64,000 nt of DNA from Myxococcales bacterium (GTDB taxonomy: Bacteria; Myxococcota_A; UBA9160; SZUA-336): positions 27,527-91,526 of the forward strand of contig JABSQV010000017.1 of NCBI GenBank assembly GCA_013215565.1, in the 5' to 3' direction. Shown piece after piece: positions 31,137-42,309 of this stretch; the stretch's first letter is position 1, and each line of letters opens with the position of its first letter. Under the pieces are notes generated by a model that saw only the letters and a list, made by a program, of their open reading frames with translations, was not told the DNA's origin and made no database searches. The position numbers and the translations under genes are program-made.

Positions 31137-33593
31137 TCAGTTGACCGTGCCGGGAGCCTCTACCGATCCCTGGAAGATCTCCTCGAGCGGGTACTCCATC
31201 GGATCCGAGAGCACAGCCGGATCGGCCAGTCGGAGTGCCTGCTGAAGGACCTCGTCCATGCTCTCGACGAACACGATCTGGAGCCTGCGAGTCACCTTCG
31301 CGGAGACTTCCTGGAGCTCCCGCTCGTTCTCCTTCGGAATCAATACCGTATCGACGCCACCCCGAACCGCCGCGATCAGTTTCTCCTTGAGACCCCCGAT
31401 CGGAAGAACCCGGCCACGCAGCGTGACCTCGCCGGTCATCGCAATATTGGCCTTGACCGGGATGCCGGTCAGCGCCGAGGTGAGCGCGGTCGCCATCGTG
31501 ATTCCCACGGAGGGTCCGTCCTTCGGCACACCACCCTCGGGGATGTGGACGTGAATGTCGACCTTCTGGTAGAAGTCCCTGGCCAGGCCGAGCTGCCTGG
31601 CGCGCCGCCGCACGTAGGAAACCGCGGCGTGTGCCGATTCCTGCATCGTCTCGCCCAGGCGACCGCTGATCTTCACCTTGCCCTTCCCAGAGGTGACGAG
31701 CGCCTCGATGTTGAGCAGTTCGCCGCCCACCTCCGTAAAGGCGAGGCCGGTACACACGCCGACCTGATCCGAATCCTCGCGCATGCCGTAGCGGTGGCGC
31801 GGAATCCCCAGGTATTTCCGCAGGCTCCGCGGTGCGATCCGAACCCGGATCGGCTCCTCGTTCGCGACGACTTCGCGAGCCACCTTGCGGCAGATGGTTC
31901 CGAGTTCCCGCTCTAGACCCCGGACGCCCGCTTCCTTGGTGTAGACGCGGATCATCTGAAGCAGTGCGGAGTCGTTCAGGCCGAGCACCTCATCCGAAAG
32001 CCCGTGGGTTTTCAATTGCTTGGGAATCAGGAAGCGCTTGGCGATCTCCAGCTTTTCCTCTTCGATGTAACCCGGCAGATGAATGATCTCCATCCGGTCC
32101 TGGAGTGGTCGCGGGATCCCCTGAAGCGTGTTCGCAGTCGTGATGAACAGGATCCGCGAAAGGTCGTAGTCGAGATCCAGGTAGTGATCGTTGAACGTGT
32201 GGTTCTGTTCGGGATCGAGAACCTCGAGCAGCGCCGAACTCGGATCCCCCCGGAAGTCCATTGACAACTTGTCGATCTCGTCGAGCAGGAAGACCGGGTT
32301 CCCGGAGCCGGCCTTTTTGAGCCCCTGAATGATCTTGCCCGGCATCGCCCCGATGTAGGTGCGCCGGTGACCGCGGATCTCTGCCTCGTCGCGCACGCCG
32401 CCCAGGCTGATCCGAACGAAGTCGCGTTCTGTAGCGCTGGCAATAGAGCGGCCCAGCGAGGTCTTGCCCACGCCCGGGGGGCCCACGAAGCACAGGATCG
32501 GGCCCTTCATCTCCTCGACCAGCGCACGAACCGCCAGGTATTCGAGAATCCGTTCCTTGGGCTTCTCGAGACCGTAGTGATCGGAGTCGAGGACCTCTTC
32601 GGCCGCGTTGATGTCCTTATTTTCCTCAGAATCTTCGCCCCAGGGCAGCGATAGAATCCAGTCGACGTAGTTACGGACCACCGTGGCCTCGGCCGAGGTG
32701 GGCGTCATCGCCTTGAGCTTCTTGATTTCCTTCTGGCACCGCTCCTCGCCCTCGGGTGAAATCTTGAGCGTCGCGAGCTTGTCGGTGAGTTCGTCGATCT
32801 CGCTCTTGAACTCGTCGCGCTCCCCGAGTTCCTTCTGGATCGCGCGCATCTGCTCGTTCAGGTAGTACTCCTTCTGCGAGCGCTCCATCTGCTTCTTGAC
32901 GCGGGACCGGATCCGGTTCTCGACCTGGAGCACATCCAGTTCCGCCTGCATCAACCCGAGGATCTCCTCGAGCCGCTCACGTGGACTCAAGATCTCCAGG
33001 AGCCGCTGCTTGTCCTCGACCTTGAGGTTCAGGTGCGCAGCCACGGTATCCGCGAGCGCCGAAGCCGAGGTGAGACTGGTAACGCTCGTGAGCATTTCCG
33101 GCGGTACCTTCTTGTTGAGCTGCACGTACTTCTTGAAGGCGGCCTTTACGCCCCGCATGAGCGCGACGGCCTCGGGCCCCTCGTCCTCGCTCTCCTCGAT
33201 CGACTCGAGCGCGACGAGAAAGTATTCTTCCTCGTTCGGATCGTAGGCCGTCACCCGTGCGCGGGACTTGCCCTCGACCAGAACCTTGACGGTGCCGTCG
33301 GGAAGCTTGATCAACTGCACGATCGTACCGAGCGTACCGATCTCGTGGATGTCGCCTACTTCAGGGTCGTCGGTGCTTGCGTCGCACTGCGCCGCGAGCA
33401 TCAGCCGCTGGTCGCGACCCATCGCCTCCTCCAGCGCCTTGACCGACCGATCCCGGCCCACGAAGAGTGGCACCACCATCTGGGGGAAGACGACGATATC
33501 CCGGAGAGGGAGAAGCGGCACCCAGCCCGAGTTGGGCTCCGCCGGGTTCCCTGGCTGTTCGCTGTCTTCGTCGTCGTTCTTGAAAAAGGCCAT
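31137..33593 (-). CDS. lon: ATP-dependent protease Lon
   Basis: Cytoplasmic AAA+ serine protease. The 818-residue LonA has the N-terminal substrate domain ([23 protein letters not shown]), the ATPase with Walker [16 protein letters not shown] and Walker [10 protein letters not shown], and the protease domain with Ser 695 in DGPSVGITM and Lys 738 in GGLKEKL. Third gene of clpP-clpX-lon, 11 bases after clpX. Confidence 0.98.
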   Translation of the reverse strand: MAFFKNDDEDSEQPGNPAEPNSGWVPLLPLRDIVVFPQMVVPLFVGRDRSVKALEEAMGRDQRLMLAAQCDASTDDPEVGDIHEIGTLGTIVQLIKLPDGTVKVLVEGKSRARVTAYDPNEEEYFLVALESIEESEDEGPEAVALMRGVKAAFKKYVQLNKKVPPEMLTSVTSLTSASALADTVAAHLNLKVEDKQRLLEILSPRERLEEILGLMQAELDVLQVENRIRSRVKKQMERSQKEYYLNEQMRAIQKELGERDEFKSEIDELTDKLATLKISPEGEERCQKEIKKLKAMTPTSAEATVVRNYVDWILSLPWGEDSEENKDINAAEEVLDSDHYGLEKPKERILEYLAVRALVEEMKGPILCFVGPPGVGKTSLGRSIASATERDFVRISLGGVRDEAEIRGHRRTYIGAMPGKIIQGLKKAGSGNPVFLLDEIDKLSMDFRGDPSSALLEVLDPEQNHTFNDHYLDLDYDLSRILFITTANTLQGIPRPLQDRMEIIHLPGYIEEEKLEIAKRFLIPKQLKTHGLSDEVLGLNDSALLQMIRVYTKEAGVRGLERELGTICRKVAREVVANEEPIRVRIAPRSLRKYLGIPRHRYGMREDSDQVGVCTGLAFTEVGGELLNIEALVTSGKGKVKISGRLGETMQESAHAAVSYVRRRARQLGLARDFYQKVDIHVHIPEGGVPKDGPSVGITMATALTSALTGIPVKANIAMTGEVTLRGRVLPIGGLKEKLIAAVRGGVDTVLIPKENERELQEVSAKVTRRLQIVFVESMDEVLQQALRLADPAVLSDPMEYPLEEIFQGSVEAPGTVN

Positions 33594-33604
33594 GGACTGC
33601 TCCC

Positions 33605-34846
33605 CTAGGCGCTCTCTGCCTGGTCGTAGACGATGATCGGCTCCGCGTGGTCCCGAATGACCTCCAGCCCGATGACCACCTCGGACACGTCGGCCCGGGA
33701 TGGAACCTCGTACATGATGTCGAGCATGGTTTCTTCGAGGATCGAACGCAATCCCCGCGCACCCGCCTTTCGATTGAGCGCGACCTGCGCCACCGCTTGC
33801 AGCGCGGGGTCGGTGAAGCGGAGCGACACTCCCTCGAGTTCCATCAACTTCTGGTACTGCTTGATCAGGGCGTTCTTCGGTTCCGTCAGGATTTCAACCA
33901 GGGCCGGCGCGTCGAGTTCCTCGAGCGTCGCGACGACCGGAAGCCGTCCCACGAACTCCGGGATCATCCCGAATTTGAGCAGGTCCTCGGGCTGGTAATC
34001 CTTCAGGGTCTCGCCGAGCCGACGGGAACCCCTGGCGTGAAGCTGCGCCCCGAAGCCCATGCCCCGCACGCCCACCCGCCGCTCGATGATCTCCTCGATC
34101 CCGTGGAAGGCGCCGCCGCAGATGAAGAGAATGTTGGTGGTGTCCACCTGCACGAATTCCTGCTGCGGATGCTTGCGGCCCCCCTTTGGAGGGACATTCG
34201 CGACCGTCCCCTCGATGATCTTGAGAAGCGCCTGCTGAACCCCCTCGCCGGAAACGTCGCGCGTGATCGAGGGGTTCTCGCTCTTGCGCGCCACCTTGTC
34301 GATCTCATCGATATACACGATCCCGCGCTGCGCCTTCTCCACGTCGTAGTTCGCGGCCTGCAGCAGGTTGAGGATGATGTTCTCGACGTCTTCGCCGACG
34401 TAGCCAGCTTCGGTCAGCGTCGTGGCGTCGGCGATCGTGAACGGAACTTCGAGGATCTTTGCCAGGGTCTGGGCAAGCAAGGTCTTGCCACAGCCTGTCG
34501 GACCGAGCAGCAAGATATTGGACTTCTGCAACTCGACGTCGCCGACCACGGAGTGGTTCTCAATGCGCCGGTAGTGGTTGTGCACCGCCACCGAAAGTAC
34601 CTTCTTGGCCCGCTCCTGCCCGATCACGTATTGATCGAGCGTTTCGCTGATCTCCTTGGGCTTCGGAACCGAAGACTGGGGGGTCTCACCGTCGCGGCCA
34701 GCTTCCTCTGCGATGATGTCGTTGCAGAGTTCGATGCACTCGTCACAGATGTAGACGGTGGGCCCCGCGATCAGCTTCCTGACCTCCTTCTGGCTCTTGC
34801 CGCAGAAGGAGCACGCGAGACTGGTGCCTTCTTCGTTGCGCTTCAC
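33605..34846 (-). CDS. clpX: ATP-dependent Clp protease ATP-binding subunit ClpX
   Basis: Unfoldase partner of ClpP. The 413-residue protein has the N-terminal zinc-binding domain (CSFCGKSQ ... CDECIELC), Walker [19 protein letters not shown], Walker [12 protein letters not shown], and the C-terminal [13 protein letters not shown] sensor region. The ClpP-binding tip appears as [13 protein letters not shown], where the usual IGF loop is GFG-like; GAQ is shifted from the common form. ATGA overlap with clpP. Confidence 0.98.
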   Translation of the reverse strand: MKRNEEGTSLACSFCGKSQKEVRKLIAGPTVYICDECIELCNDIIAEEAGRDGETPQSSVPKPKEISETLDQYVIGQERAKKVLSVAVHNHYRRIENHSVVGDVELQKSNILLLGPTGCGKTLLAQTLAKILEVPFTIADATTLTEAGYVGEDVENIILNLLQAANYDVEKAQRGIVYIDEIDKVARKSENPSITRDVSGEGVQQALLKIIEGTVANVPPKGGRKHPQQEFVQVDTTNILFICGGAFHGIEEIIERRVGVRGMGFGAQLHARGSRRLGETLKDYQPEDLLKFGMIPEFVGRLPVVATLEELDAPALVEILTEPKNALIKQYQKLMELEGVSLRFTDPALQAVAQVALNRKAGARGLRSILEETMLDIMYEVPSRADVSEVVIGLEVIRDHAEPIIVYDQAESA

Positions 34847-35466
34847 GCCGCAGCCTTTCCCGTCTTCTTCTCGGCCGGTCCGCGCCGGTCCATGATCGAA
34901 TCCACGATCCCGTACTCGACTGCCTGCTCAGCGGACATAAACCGGTCGCGCTCGGTGTCTTCGGCCACGCGTTCGGCGTCGCGATGGGTGTGGTCCGCCA
35001 AAATCTGGTTCATGGCCGCGCGGATCTTCAGGATCTCGTCCGCCTGGATCTTGATGTCGGTCGCCTGGCCCTGCAGCCCGCCGAGCCAGGGCTGGTGAAT
35101 CATGATGCGGGCGTGGGGAAGCGCGAAGCGCTTCTGGGGTGCGCCACCCGCCATCAGAATCGCGGCCATGCTGGCAGCCTGCCCCATGCAGATCGTCTGA
35201 ACGTCTGGCGCGACGTATTGCATCACGTCGTAGATGCCGAGGCCCGCCGTCACCTCTCCGCCTGGGGAGTTGATGTAGAGAAAGATGTCTTGCTCGGGAT
35301 CTACCGACTCGAGGAAGAGCAGTTGCGCAATCACGAGATTCGCGATCTCGTCGTTGATGCCGCTGCCGAGCACGATGATCCGGTCCTTGAGCAGGCGCGA
35401 GTAGATGTCGTACGCGCGCTCCCCGTGGTGCGAATGCTCTATGACCATCGGAACCAGCACGGACAT
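34843..35466 (-). CDS. clpP: ATP-dependent Clp protease proteolytic subunit ClpP
   Basis: Serine protease forming the tetradecameric chamber. The 207-residue protein shows the catalytic triad Ser 99 (MGQAASMAA), His 124 (MIHQPWLGG) and Asp 174 (TERDRF). A ribosome-binding AAGGAGATG precedes the ATG. It follows tig after 106 bases that contain a perfect 6-bp hairpin (GGAATC/GATTCC at 35549-35566) but no run of T. Confidence 0.98.
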   Translation of the reverse strand: MSVLVPMVIEHSHHGERAYDIYSRLLKDRIIVLGSGINDEIANLVIAQLLFLESVDPEQDIFLYINSPGGEVTAGLGIYDVMQYVAPDVQTICMGQAASMAAILMAGGAPQKRFALPHARIMIHQPWLGGLQGQATDIKIQADEILKIRAAMNQILADHTHRDAERVAEDTERDRFMSAEQAVEYGIVDSIMDRRGPAEKKTGKAAA

Positions 35467-35572
35467 CTCCTTCTTCGACGCTTCCAGGACCCTTCTATAG
35501 TAACGGTTCGGGGGGTGGAAGCGTCACTGGCCCTCTCGCAGCACCCGTGGAATCTCTTTCGATTCCAGTACC

Positions 35573-36856
35573 TTACCCCTTGGTAAGGGTAGCTGAGGAG
35601 GCCACGAATTCAACAACCCGCGCTTCCAGCAGACCCGCCCGAAGCGATTCAAGCAGGCCCTGTTCCTTGTAGGCGCGGCGCACGCGCGATTCCGGCTCAC
35701 CCCGCGCCCTGGCGATGCTGCGCAACTCCTCCTCGAGTTCCTCCTCGCTCACCTCGATCGACTCTGCCCGGGCGATCTCGGGGACGACCAGGGCGAGCCG
35801 GACTTCCCGCTCCGCCCCCGGACGCCACTCTTCGCGCCAGCCCTCGGCCTGGGTCGCCAGTTCCTCCTGAGGCACGTGCCCTCTGAGTTGGCCCACCGCG
35901 CGCGCAATCCTTCCCTGCAGCGCACGTTCGACCAGAGTCGGCGGCACCGGAAACGGGTTCGCCTCGAGGAGTGCATCGATCGCACGCTCGCGGACCATCT
36001 GGGTCCGCTGGGCCTCGCGTCCCGCTTCGACCCGGCGAGAGAGATCGGCCCGGAGTTCCTCCAGGGTCTCGAACTCCCCGAGGTCCCTGGCGAGTTCGTC
36101 ATCGAGCGCAGGAAGCTCCTTGCGTTTGACCTCGAGCACCTTCACGCGAAATGTCGCCCGGGTTCCGGCCGGATGCGCAGAAGCCGCCTCCGGGAGTTCG
36201 AGTTCGAATTCCCGTTCCTGGCCGGCCGCGAGCCCGATCATGGCTTCATCGAAACCGGGAAGCGCGCGGCCTGCACCGAGTTCCACGGACTGCGCCCGCC
36301 CGCTTCCTCCCTCAAACCCCTGGCCGTCGACGCTGCCCTCGAAATCGATCACCACGACGTGCCCGAGCGCGCTCAGGGTGCCATCCGGCTCGGAATCCAG
36401 CTGCGCGTTTGCGCCGCGCAGCTCCTCGAGGTGCGCCTCGACTGGGTCGTGCTCGGGCTCCGGGATCTCGGGTTCCGGAATCTCGAGTCCCCGGACCTTG
36501 ACGAGTTCGATCTCGGGACGCACTTCGACCATGGCCGCGTAGGCAAACGGCGTTCCGGGCTGCGGCTTGCTCTCGGGTTGAATTCGAGGCTCGGCGACCA
36601 CCTGAAGATCGTGTTCGCGAAGTGCCCCGGGGCAGGATTCCCGAAGCAGCCGCTCGAGAACCTCGGAGCCCACCTGCTCCCCGTAGTAGCGCTCCAGCAC
36701 CGAACGCGGCGCCTTGCCGGGGCGAAATCCCTTGAGCCGGGCCTTGCTCCCGATCTCCCGATAGACGGCATCAAAGGCGGCGTCCACCTCGGCCGTGGGG
36801 ACCTCCACTCGGAGCTGCCATTCGACCGGACCCTTCTGCTCTGCCGTCGCTGTCAT
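35573..36856 (-). CDS. tig: Trigger factor
   Basis: Ribosome-bound chaperone and prolyl isomerase. The 427-residue protein has the ribosome-docking motif KGFRPGKAP near residue 45, a central FKBP-type domain (GHVVVIDFEGSVDGQGFEGG ... LPGFDEAMIGLAAGQEREF), and a long helical C-terminal chaperone domain. It starts 40 bases after the tRNA-Leu gene and precedes clpP-clpX-lon, a common arrangement. Confidence 0.96.
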   Translation of the reverse strand: MTATAEQKGPVEWQLRVEVPTAEVDAAFDAVYREIGSKARLKGFRPGKAPRSVLERYYGEQVGSEVLERLLRESCPGALREHDLQVVAEPRIQPESKPQPGTPFAYAAMVEVRPEIELVKVRGLEIPEPEIPEPEHDPVEAHLEELRGANAQLDSEPDGTLSALGHVVVIDFEGSVDGQGFEGGSGRAQSVELGAGRALPGFDEAMIGLAAGQEREFELELPEAASAHPAGTRATFRVKVLEVKRKELPALDDELARDLGEFETLEELRADLSRRVEAGREAQRTQMVRERAIDALLEANPFPVPPTLVERALQGRIARAVGQLRGHVPQEELATQAEGWREEWRPGAEREVRLALVVPEIARAESIEVSEEELEEELRSIARARGEPESRVRRAYKEQGLLESLRAGLLEARVVEFVASSATLTKG

Positions 36857-36896
36857 GGGCCCCTGCTTCCGGCGCGTCCGGTACGTTTGCTGCGTC

Positions 36897-36981
36897 TGGT
36901 GCCGGGGACAGGACTCGAACCTGCACGCCTTGCGGCAATAGCTCCTAAGGCTACCGCGTCTGCCAGTTCCGCCACCCCGGC
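36897..36981 (-). tRNA. tRNA-Leu (anticodon TAG)
   Basis: An 85-base class II tRNA with CCA encoded. Acceptor GCCGGGG with CCCCGGC, anticodon loop CTTAGGA carrying TAG, a short variable arm (TTGCCGCAAGGC), and T arm GCAGGTTCGAGTCCTGT. It lies between the PspA-like gene and tig, same strand as both. Confidence 0.96.
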
Positions 36982-37045
36982 CTCCCGGGCAGCGTTCAGG
37001 GTAGCAGCAGTCGGCGGGCCCCTAAAGAGGGGGGGGGCGGGGCCG

Positions 37046-37771
37046 CTAGGGCGCGGGAGCGAGATCCACGGCAGGCAGCACCTTCGGCCCCAGGCGCCGC
37101 TTGAGTTCGGCCAGTTCTCGACGCGCTGCGTCGCTCCGGGCCTCTTCCCGGATCTCCCTGATCCGGCGATCCAGGCCGTCGTCGTCGAATTCGCGCTCCA
37201 GATGGCTCTCCACCCGAACCCGGCCGATGTACTCGCGCACCTGCTCGAGCGCCCGCATCTCCCCATCCAGGGACAAGCCTTCGAGGGCCTCCTGGAAACG
37301 CCGCCGGGCCCGCGCATTCGCGAGCGTCGCGATCACCTGCAGTTTTTCGCGCTCGAGCTTCTTGATCTCACTCCGAAACTGAACCAGGTTGGTCTTGGCG
37401 GTCTCGACCTCGCCACGAACCTGGTCGAGTTCCTTCTCCGCACGTTCCAGATCGGATAGCAGTCCGTCCTTGTGCACGATCAGGGCGAGCGAGAGTTCGT
37501 CGTCGGAGCGCCGCACCGCGCGGGAGATGTCATCGTGGGTGCGCGCGATCTCGGCCCGGCGCTCGCTGATCTCGGCCTCGAGCTTGTTGCGCATGTACAG
37601 AATCCCGGCAACGGCCTGCTTGAGGTCCCGGTACTGGCGCGTGCGTTCCTGGATCGCCTCCTCGTAGATGGCGGACGGGTTGCGATTCTCGCGGTCCCGC
37701 AGCCACGAGGTGAACAGGCCGCGAAACAGGCCGCGAAGACGTCCGATGATGCCTCTCGGTCGGTCGCTCAT
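37046..37771 (-). CDS. PspA/IM30-family membrane stress protein
   Basis: Predicted peripheral inner-membrane protein of the ESCRT-III-like PspA family, which assembles on stressed membranes. The 241-residue protein has an amphipathic N-terminus (GIIGRLRGLFRGLFTSWL), then nearly continuous coiled coil: NPSAIYEEAIQERTRQYRDL, a central acidic/basic helix, and TAKTNLVQFRSEIKKLEREK, the conserved PspA helix 3 pattern. The ATG at 37771 has AAGGAGGAG 6-7 bases upstream. It starts 13 bases after the sigma-54 regulator gene, so kinase, regulator and effector share an operon. I judge PspA family membership likely but subfamily unassigned. Confidence 0.78.
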   Translation of the reverse strand: MSDRPRGIIGRLRGLFRGLFTSWLRDRENRNPSAIYEEAIQERTRQYRDLKQAVAGILYMRNKLEAEISERRAEIARTHDDISRAVRRSDDELSLALIVHKDGLLSDLERAEKELDQVRGEVETAKTNLVQFRSEIKKLEREKLQVIATLANARARRRFQEALEGLSLDGEMRALEQVREYIGRVRVESHLEREFDDDGLDRRIREIREEARSDAARRELAELKRRLGPKVLPAVDLAPAP

Positions 37772-37784
37772 GCTGACTCCTCCT

Positions 37785-39197
<1,413 letters not shown>

Positions 39198-40322
39198 TCA
39201 GTCTCCCCTCCCGCCCCAGCGCGGCAGCGTGATCAGGAACTCGGCTCCATCGCCGAGTTCGGACTTGACCTCGAGAGATCCCTGGTGCGCGTCTACCAAC
39301 TTCTTGCAGATCGCGAGTCCGAGTCCGGTCCCACCCGCCTTCCTGGAATGGAAGGGGCGGAAGATTTCCTCGAGGCTCTCCGGATCCATGCCCGGACCGT
39401 TGTCGCATACACGCACCCAGATCTCGCGGTCCGAGAGGCTCGCACCGACCTCGACCACGATCTCGGGATCGGGAAAGCCGCTCTGGTCGAGCAGGTCGAT
39501 CGCGTTGGAGATCAGGTTAATCAGAACCTGCCGGAGCTTCTCGGGATCGCCCTCCATCTCGCCCTCGTCGTCGAGCTTCTTCTCGACCCGTACGCCGACT
39601 GATGAAAGGCGCTCGCGCAGGCTCTCGAGCGCGCTGTCCACTACGTCTGACATGCGCATCGTTCGCAGCCTGAGATCCTCTTCGCGCGCGTAGCGCAGAA
39701 GGTGCGAGATCGAGCGCTCGACCCGGTCGAGCTCTTCGAGGGCGACCTTCGCGTACTCCACGTTGTCGCTTCCATCCGGATCCTCACCCATCTGCTGAAC
39801 CAGACTCTTGGCCGCCGTGATCGGGTTGCGGATCTCGTGTGCGATCGAGGCGGAGAGTTCCTCGAGCGAACGCACGCGCTGGCCCTCCAGACTTTCCCGC
39901 TGGCGGCTCACGCGCTTGCGCACCTGGCGGTCGACCTCCCCCTCGATCCAGCGGCGCCGCAGGCCAGGCGCGACGAGCCGAGAGAACCCGTCGAGCGCGA
40001 GTCCGATCCCCCATCCAAAGGCGACCAGCAGCGCGACCCCCTTGGCGATCAGGAACAGGAACCCGACCACCAGGACATAGGAGACGAGATGGCGAGCGAA
40101 CCTGAGCTTCCCGTCGGCGTGCCGACGGGCTTCGCGGTAGGCGCGTTCCTCGGGGCTCAGGGTCTCGGAACGGCTCCGCCTGCGTCGACGGCGCCGCGAG
40201 CGCGAGGACTCGCGCTCCGTCCCCCTGAGTTCCCGGGCACGGCGCTTCAGATCCGTGGTCTCCTGCCAGCGGTCTCCCGACAAGGCCAGCGTCTCCCCAC
40301 AGTGGATGCGGCGTGCACTCAC
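39198..40322 (-). CDS. Membrane-associated sensor histidine kinase with 2TM region
   Basis: A 374-residue kinase. After an arginine-rich N-terminus (RRRRRRR near 43-49) there is a two-helix membrane region at about residues 78-118 (RHLVSYVLVVGFLFLIAKG...GWGIGLALDGFSRL) resembling the 2TM domain. The dimerisation domain has His 162 in SIAHEIRNPITAAKSLV; the ATPase has N box LINLISNAIDLL, VCDNGPGMD, FRPFHSRKAGGTGLGLAICKKLV. No periplasmic sensor domain is visible, so it may sense the membrane itself. The GTG at 40322 is used; a TTG 13 codons in, with GGGGAG ahead, is an alternative start. Confidence 0.9.
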   Translation of the reverse strand: MSARRIHCGETLALSGDRWQETTDLKRRARELRGTERESSRSRRRRRRRSRSETLSPEERAYREARRHADGKLRFARHLVSYVLVVGFLFLIAKGVALLVAFGWGIGLALDGFSRLVAPGLRRRWIEGEVDRQVRKRVSRQRESLEGQRVRSLEELSASIAHEIRNPITAAKSLVQQMGEDPDGSDNVEYAKVALEELDRVERSISHLLRYAREEDLRLRTMRMSDVVDSALESLRERLSSVGVRVEKKLDDEGEMEGDPEKLRQVLINLISNAIDLLDQSGFPDPEIVVEVGASLSDREIWVRVCDNGPGMDPESLEEIFRPFHSRKAGGTGLGLAICKKLVDAHQGSLEVKSELGDGAEFLITLPRWGGRGD

Positions 40323-40383
40323 CAGCTGCGCCCGCCGTCGTGGACTCCCTGGATTGTAGACACCCGCATGCCCTCACACCTAG

Positions 40384-40397
40384 GCAAGCTCCGTGCC
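40384..40397 (-). promoter_or_regulatory. sigma-54 promoter of the kinase-regulator-PspA operon
   Basis: Minus strand GGCACGGAGCTTGC matches the -24/-12 consensus TGGCACG-N4-TTGC: GG and GC are separated by exactly 10 bases. The start point would be near 40372, giving a leader of about 50 bases to the kinase GTG. It implies autoregulation by the response regulator encoded in the same operon. Confidence 0.65.
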
Positions 40398-40399
40398 CG

Positions 40400-40423
40400 C
40401 AGGGGCTGCTGGGTCTTCCCCTG
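40400..40423. promoter_or_regulatory. Inverted repeat between the two sigma-54 promoters, candidate enhancer site
   Basis: CAGGGG - 12 bases - CCCCTG is a perfect 6-bp dyad lying just upstream of the minus-strand sigma-54 promoter and about 130 bases upstream of the plus-strand one. Enhancer-binding proteins of the NtrC family bind dyads at such distances. A second dyad, CGCGC-TCC-GCGCG, is at 40440-40452. Assignment as the regulator's site is inference. Confidence 0.35.
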
Positions 40424-40551
40424 TAAAATCAAGGGCTTGCGCGCTCCGCGCGGGGACCGCGACTGCAGCCTCGGGCCTTCAGCGCAGCATCCGAGCTGCA
40501 CCTCCGACCGCTCGCGCCCCGGTTCGAAGCCCCCCGACGAGCCCTGGAGAA

Positions 40552-40565
40552 GGCACGGCCCTTGC
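40552..40565 (+). promoter_or_regulatory. sigma-54 promoter of the DUF4097 gene
   Basis: Plus strand GGCACGGCCCTTGC followed by T matches TGGCACG-N4-TTGCW except for the first base (A). GG and GC are exactly 10 bases apart. Predicted start near 40577, about 32 bases before the ATG at 40609, which has a GGAGAG ribosome-binding site. Confidence 0.7.
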
Positions 40566-40608
40566 TCTCCCCTGGGGTTCGCGCGGGCAGACCCCGAGGG
40601 CGGAGAGC

Positions 40609-41454
40609 ATGAGCGAGCCCAGAATCATCACCGAAGCAGAGGCGATCGACCGGACCATCCCGGCCGAGCCCGCCGGCATCCTGTATATCGACCTCGACCG
40701 CGGCGCGGTTGCGGTGAGTTCGCACGACGCCGACGAAGTCACGATCGAGGCCCGGGCCCGCGGCTGGGCCTCCGGCCTGGTCCGCTTCAGGCTCTCGCAA
40801 GACGGGCAGCGCCTGCAACTCGAGGGCGACGTCGATGGCTGGTTCCCGAAGCTGTTCGGGGGCGCACGCATCGCGGTTCGCGCGTGCGTTCCCCGGCGTT
40901 GGTCCGTCGAGATCCGCACGGCCGGAGGCCGCATCGAGGCGAGCGAAATCGGCGGCGAACTCGGGGCCGAGACCTCGGGCGGCCGGATCGAGGTCCGCCG
41001 GGTCGACGGGCGTGCGTTGCTTCGGACTTCGGGGGGCCCGATCTCTGCCGAGGAGGTCAATGGCGACATCCGGGCCCGCACCTCGGGAGGCCGGATCGAA
41101 CTCGCCTACGTGAACGGAGACGTCGAGGCCCGAACCTCGGGCGGTTCGATTCAGGTGCACGGCGTCCGGGGAGAGATCGATGCGCGAACCAGCGGAGGGA
41201 AAGTCTCGGCCAGCTTCGTCGACGAGCCCGCCGGCCGCCTCGAGAGCTCGGGTGGGAGCATTCACGTCGTCTTCCGATCCGAACTCGGGGCAAGGCTCGA
41301 CGCGCGGACCAGCGGCGGCCGGGTGCGCGTCGACCACGAGATCACGTCGGAATGTCACAACCAGCCGCACCGGGTGACCGGAGACCTGAACGGAGGCGGA
41401 CTCCCGCTGAAGATCAGAACTTCCGGAGGCTCGATCCACGTCGAAGCGGGCTGA
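40609..41454 (+). CDS. DUF4097 (toastrack-type) repeat protein
   Basis: A 281-residue protein whose second half is built from repeats of about 17 residues with the pattern ARTSGG-I-V-V-GD (for example RARTSGGRIELAYVNGDVEA), the hallmark of DUF4097-type beta-solenoids. The N-terminal part (IITEAEAIDRTIPAEPAGILYIDLDRG) is a typical DUF4097 lead-in. No signal peptide or membrane helix is seen, unlike many relatives. The ATG at 40609 is supported by GGAGAG 3-4 bases upstream. DUF4097 proteins are recurrent partners of PspA-type stress systems; here the gene is divergent from the kinase-regulator-PspA operon and has its own sigma-54 promoter. Confidence 0.85.
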   Translation: MSEPRIITEAEAIDRTIPAEPAGILYIDLDRGAVAVSSHDADEVTIEARARGWASGLVRFRLSQDGQRLQLEGDVDGWFPKLFGGARIAVRACVPRRWSVEIRTAGGRIEASEIGGELGAETSGGRIEVRRVDGRALLRTSGGPISAEEVNGDIRARTSGGRIELAYVNGDVEARTSGGSIQVHGVRGEIDARTSGGKVSASFVDEPAGRLESSGGSIHVVFRSELGARLDARTSGGRVRVDHEITSECHNQPHRVTGDLNGGGLPLKIRTSGGSIHVEAG

Positions 41455-41474
41455 TCGAGCCCGCGCCGCGTGCA

Positions 41475-42305
41475 CTAGCGCACGGCCACCCGGTCCAGGA
41501 AGGCACCGATCCGGGCAAAGTAGTCGCGGCCGCCCACCAGAGTCGTATCGTTGTGGCCGGCGCCGAGAATCACCTCGAACTCCTTCGGCTCCGGGGCCGC
41601 ATCGAAGAGCCGCTGCCCGAGTTCAATCGGAACCGTCCGGTCACGGTCGCCGTGAAGGAACAGCACCGGAGCGCGAAGCGCCGGGATCTTCCGGGCCGAA
41701 TCGAAGCGGCCCCGGCCGAGCAGCGCCCCGACCGGCCCCAGCAGACGCCGGCCCAGGTCCGAAAGCGACGTAAAGGTGCTCTCGAGAATCAGGCCACCCA
41801 GCTCGCGGTCCTGTGCCAGGTCGACGGCCACCGCCCCGCCGAGCGAACGACCGAAGACGACGACCCGCTCAGGAGCGAAGCCGCGCGCCCCGACCAGGTA
41901 CGCGAGTGCGGCGCGGGCATCGGCGTAGACCCCCGGCTCGCTCGGGGTCCCGTTACTCCGCCCGTAACCGCGGTACTCGAGGAGCAGCACGTCGGTCCCA
42001 AGCCGTGCGAGCTCGGCCGCGTTCGGAAGCCGGTGCGAGGCGTTCCCGGCGTTTCCGTGCAGAAAGAGAAGAACCCGGCCTGGCTCTGCTGAGTGCAGGT
42101 AGAAAGCGTGAATGCGGACTCCGGCCTCACTTTCCAGGAAGATCTCGTCTGCATCCAGTCCCAGCAGGCCGGGGTCGAACTCGGCGCCGCGTACCGGCTG
42201 AAAGATCACCCCATCGACCAGCCGGTTCAGCACCGCGCTCCCGAAGGCGACGGTTGCACTGACGAGCGCGATGCCGCCGAGGCCGAACGCCCAAGAAATC
42301 CGCAC
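41475..42305 (-). CDS. Membrane-anchored alpha/beta hydrolase
   Basis: A 276-residue serine hydrolase with an N-terminal membrane segment (about residues 5-28). Oxyanion motif LFLHGNAGNASHR, nucleophile elbow VFGRSLGGAVA, acid in LFLHGDRDRTVP, and histidine in ILGAGHNDT. It resembles the ABHD13/BEM46-like group whose substrates are mostly unknown. GTG start, 4 bases after the glycosyltransferase-like gene with which it is probably co-transcribed. Confidence 0.87.
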   Translation of the reverse strand: MRISWAFGLGGIALVSATVAFGSAVLNRLVDGVIFQPVRGAEFDPGLLGLDADEIFLESEAGVRIHAFYLHSAEPGRVLLFLHGNAGNASHRLPNAAELARLGTDVLLLEYRGYGRSNGTPSEPGVYADARAALAYLVGARGFAPERVVVFGRSLGGAVAVDLAQDRELGGLILESTFTSLSDLGRRLLGPVGALLGRGRFDSARKIPALRAPVLFLHGDRDRTVPIELGQRLFDAAPEPKEFEVILGAGHNDTTLVGGRDYFARIGAFLDRVAVR

Positions 42306-42309
42306 AAGG

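Noticed and set aside
35549..35566. Hairpin GGAATC/GATTCC after tig as a rho-independent terminator
   Set aside because: The stem is only 6 bp and no T-run follows on either strand; it may be a minor processing signal but is not supported as a terminator.
40510..40545. GGTTCGAAGCC resembling a tRNA T arm on the plus strand
   Set aside because: No acceptor, D or anticodon stems can be formed around it; it lies in the regulatory spacer of the sigma-54 locus.
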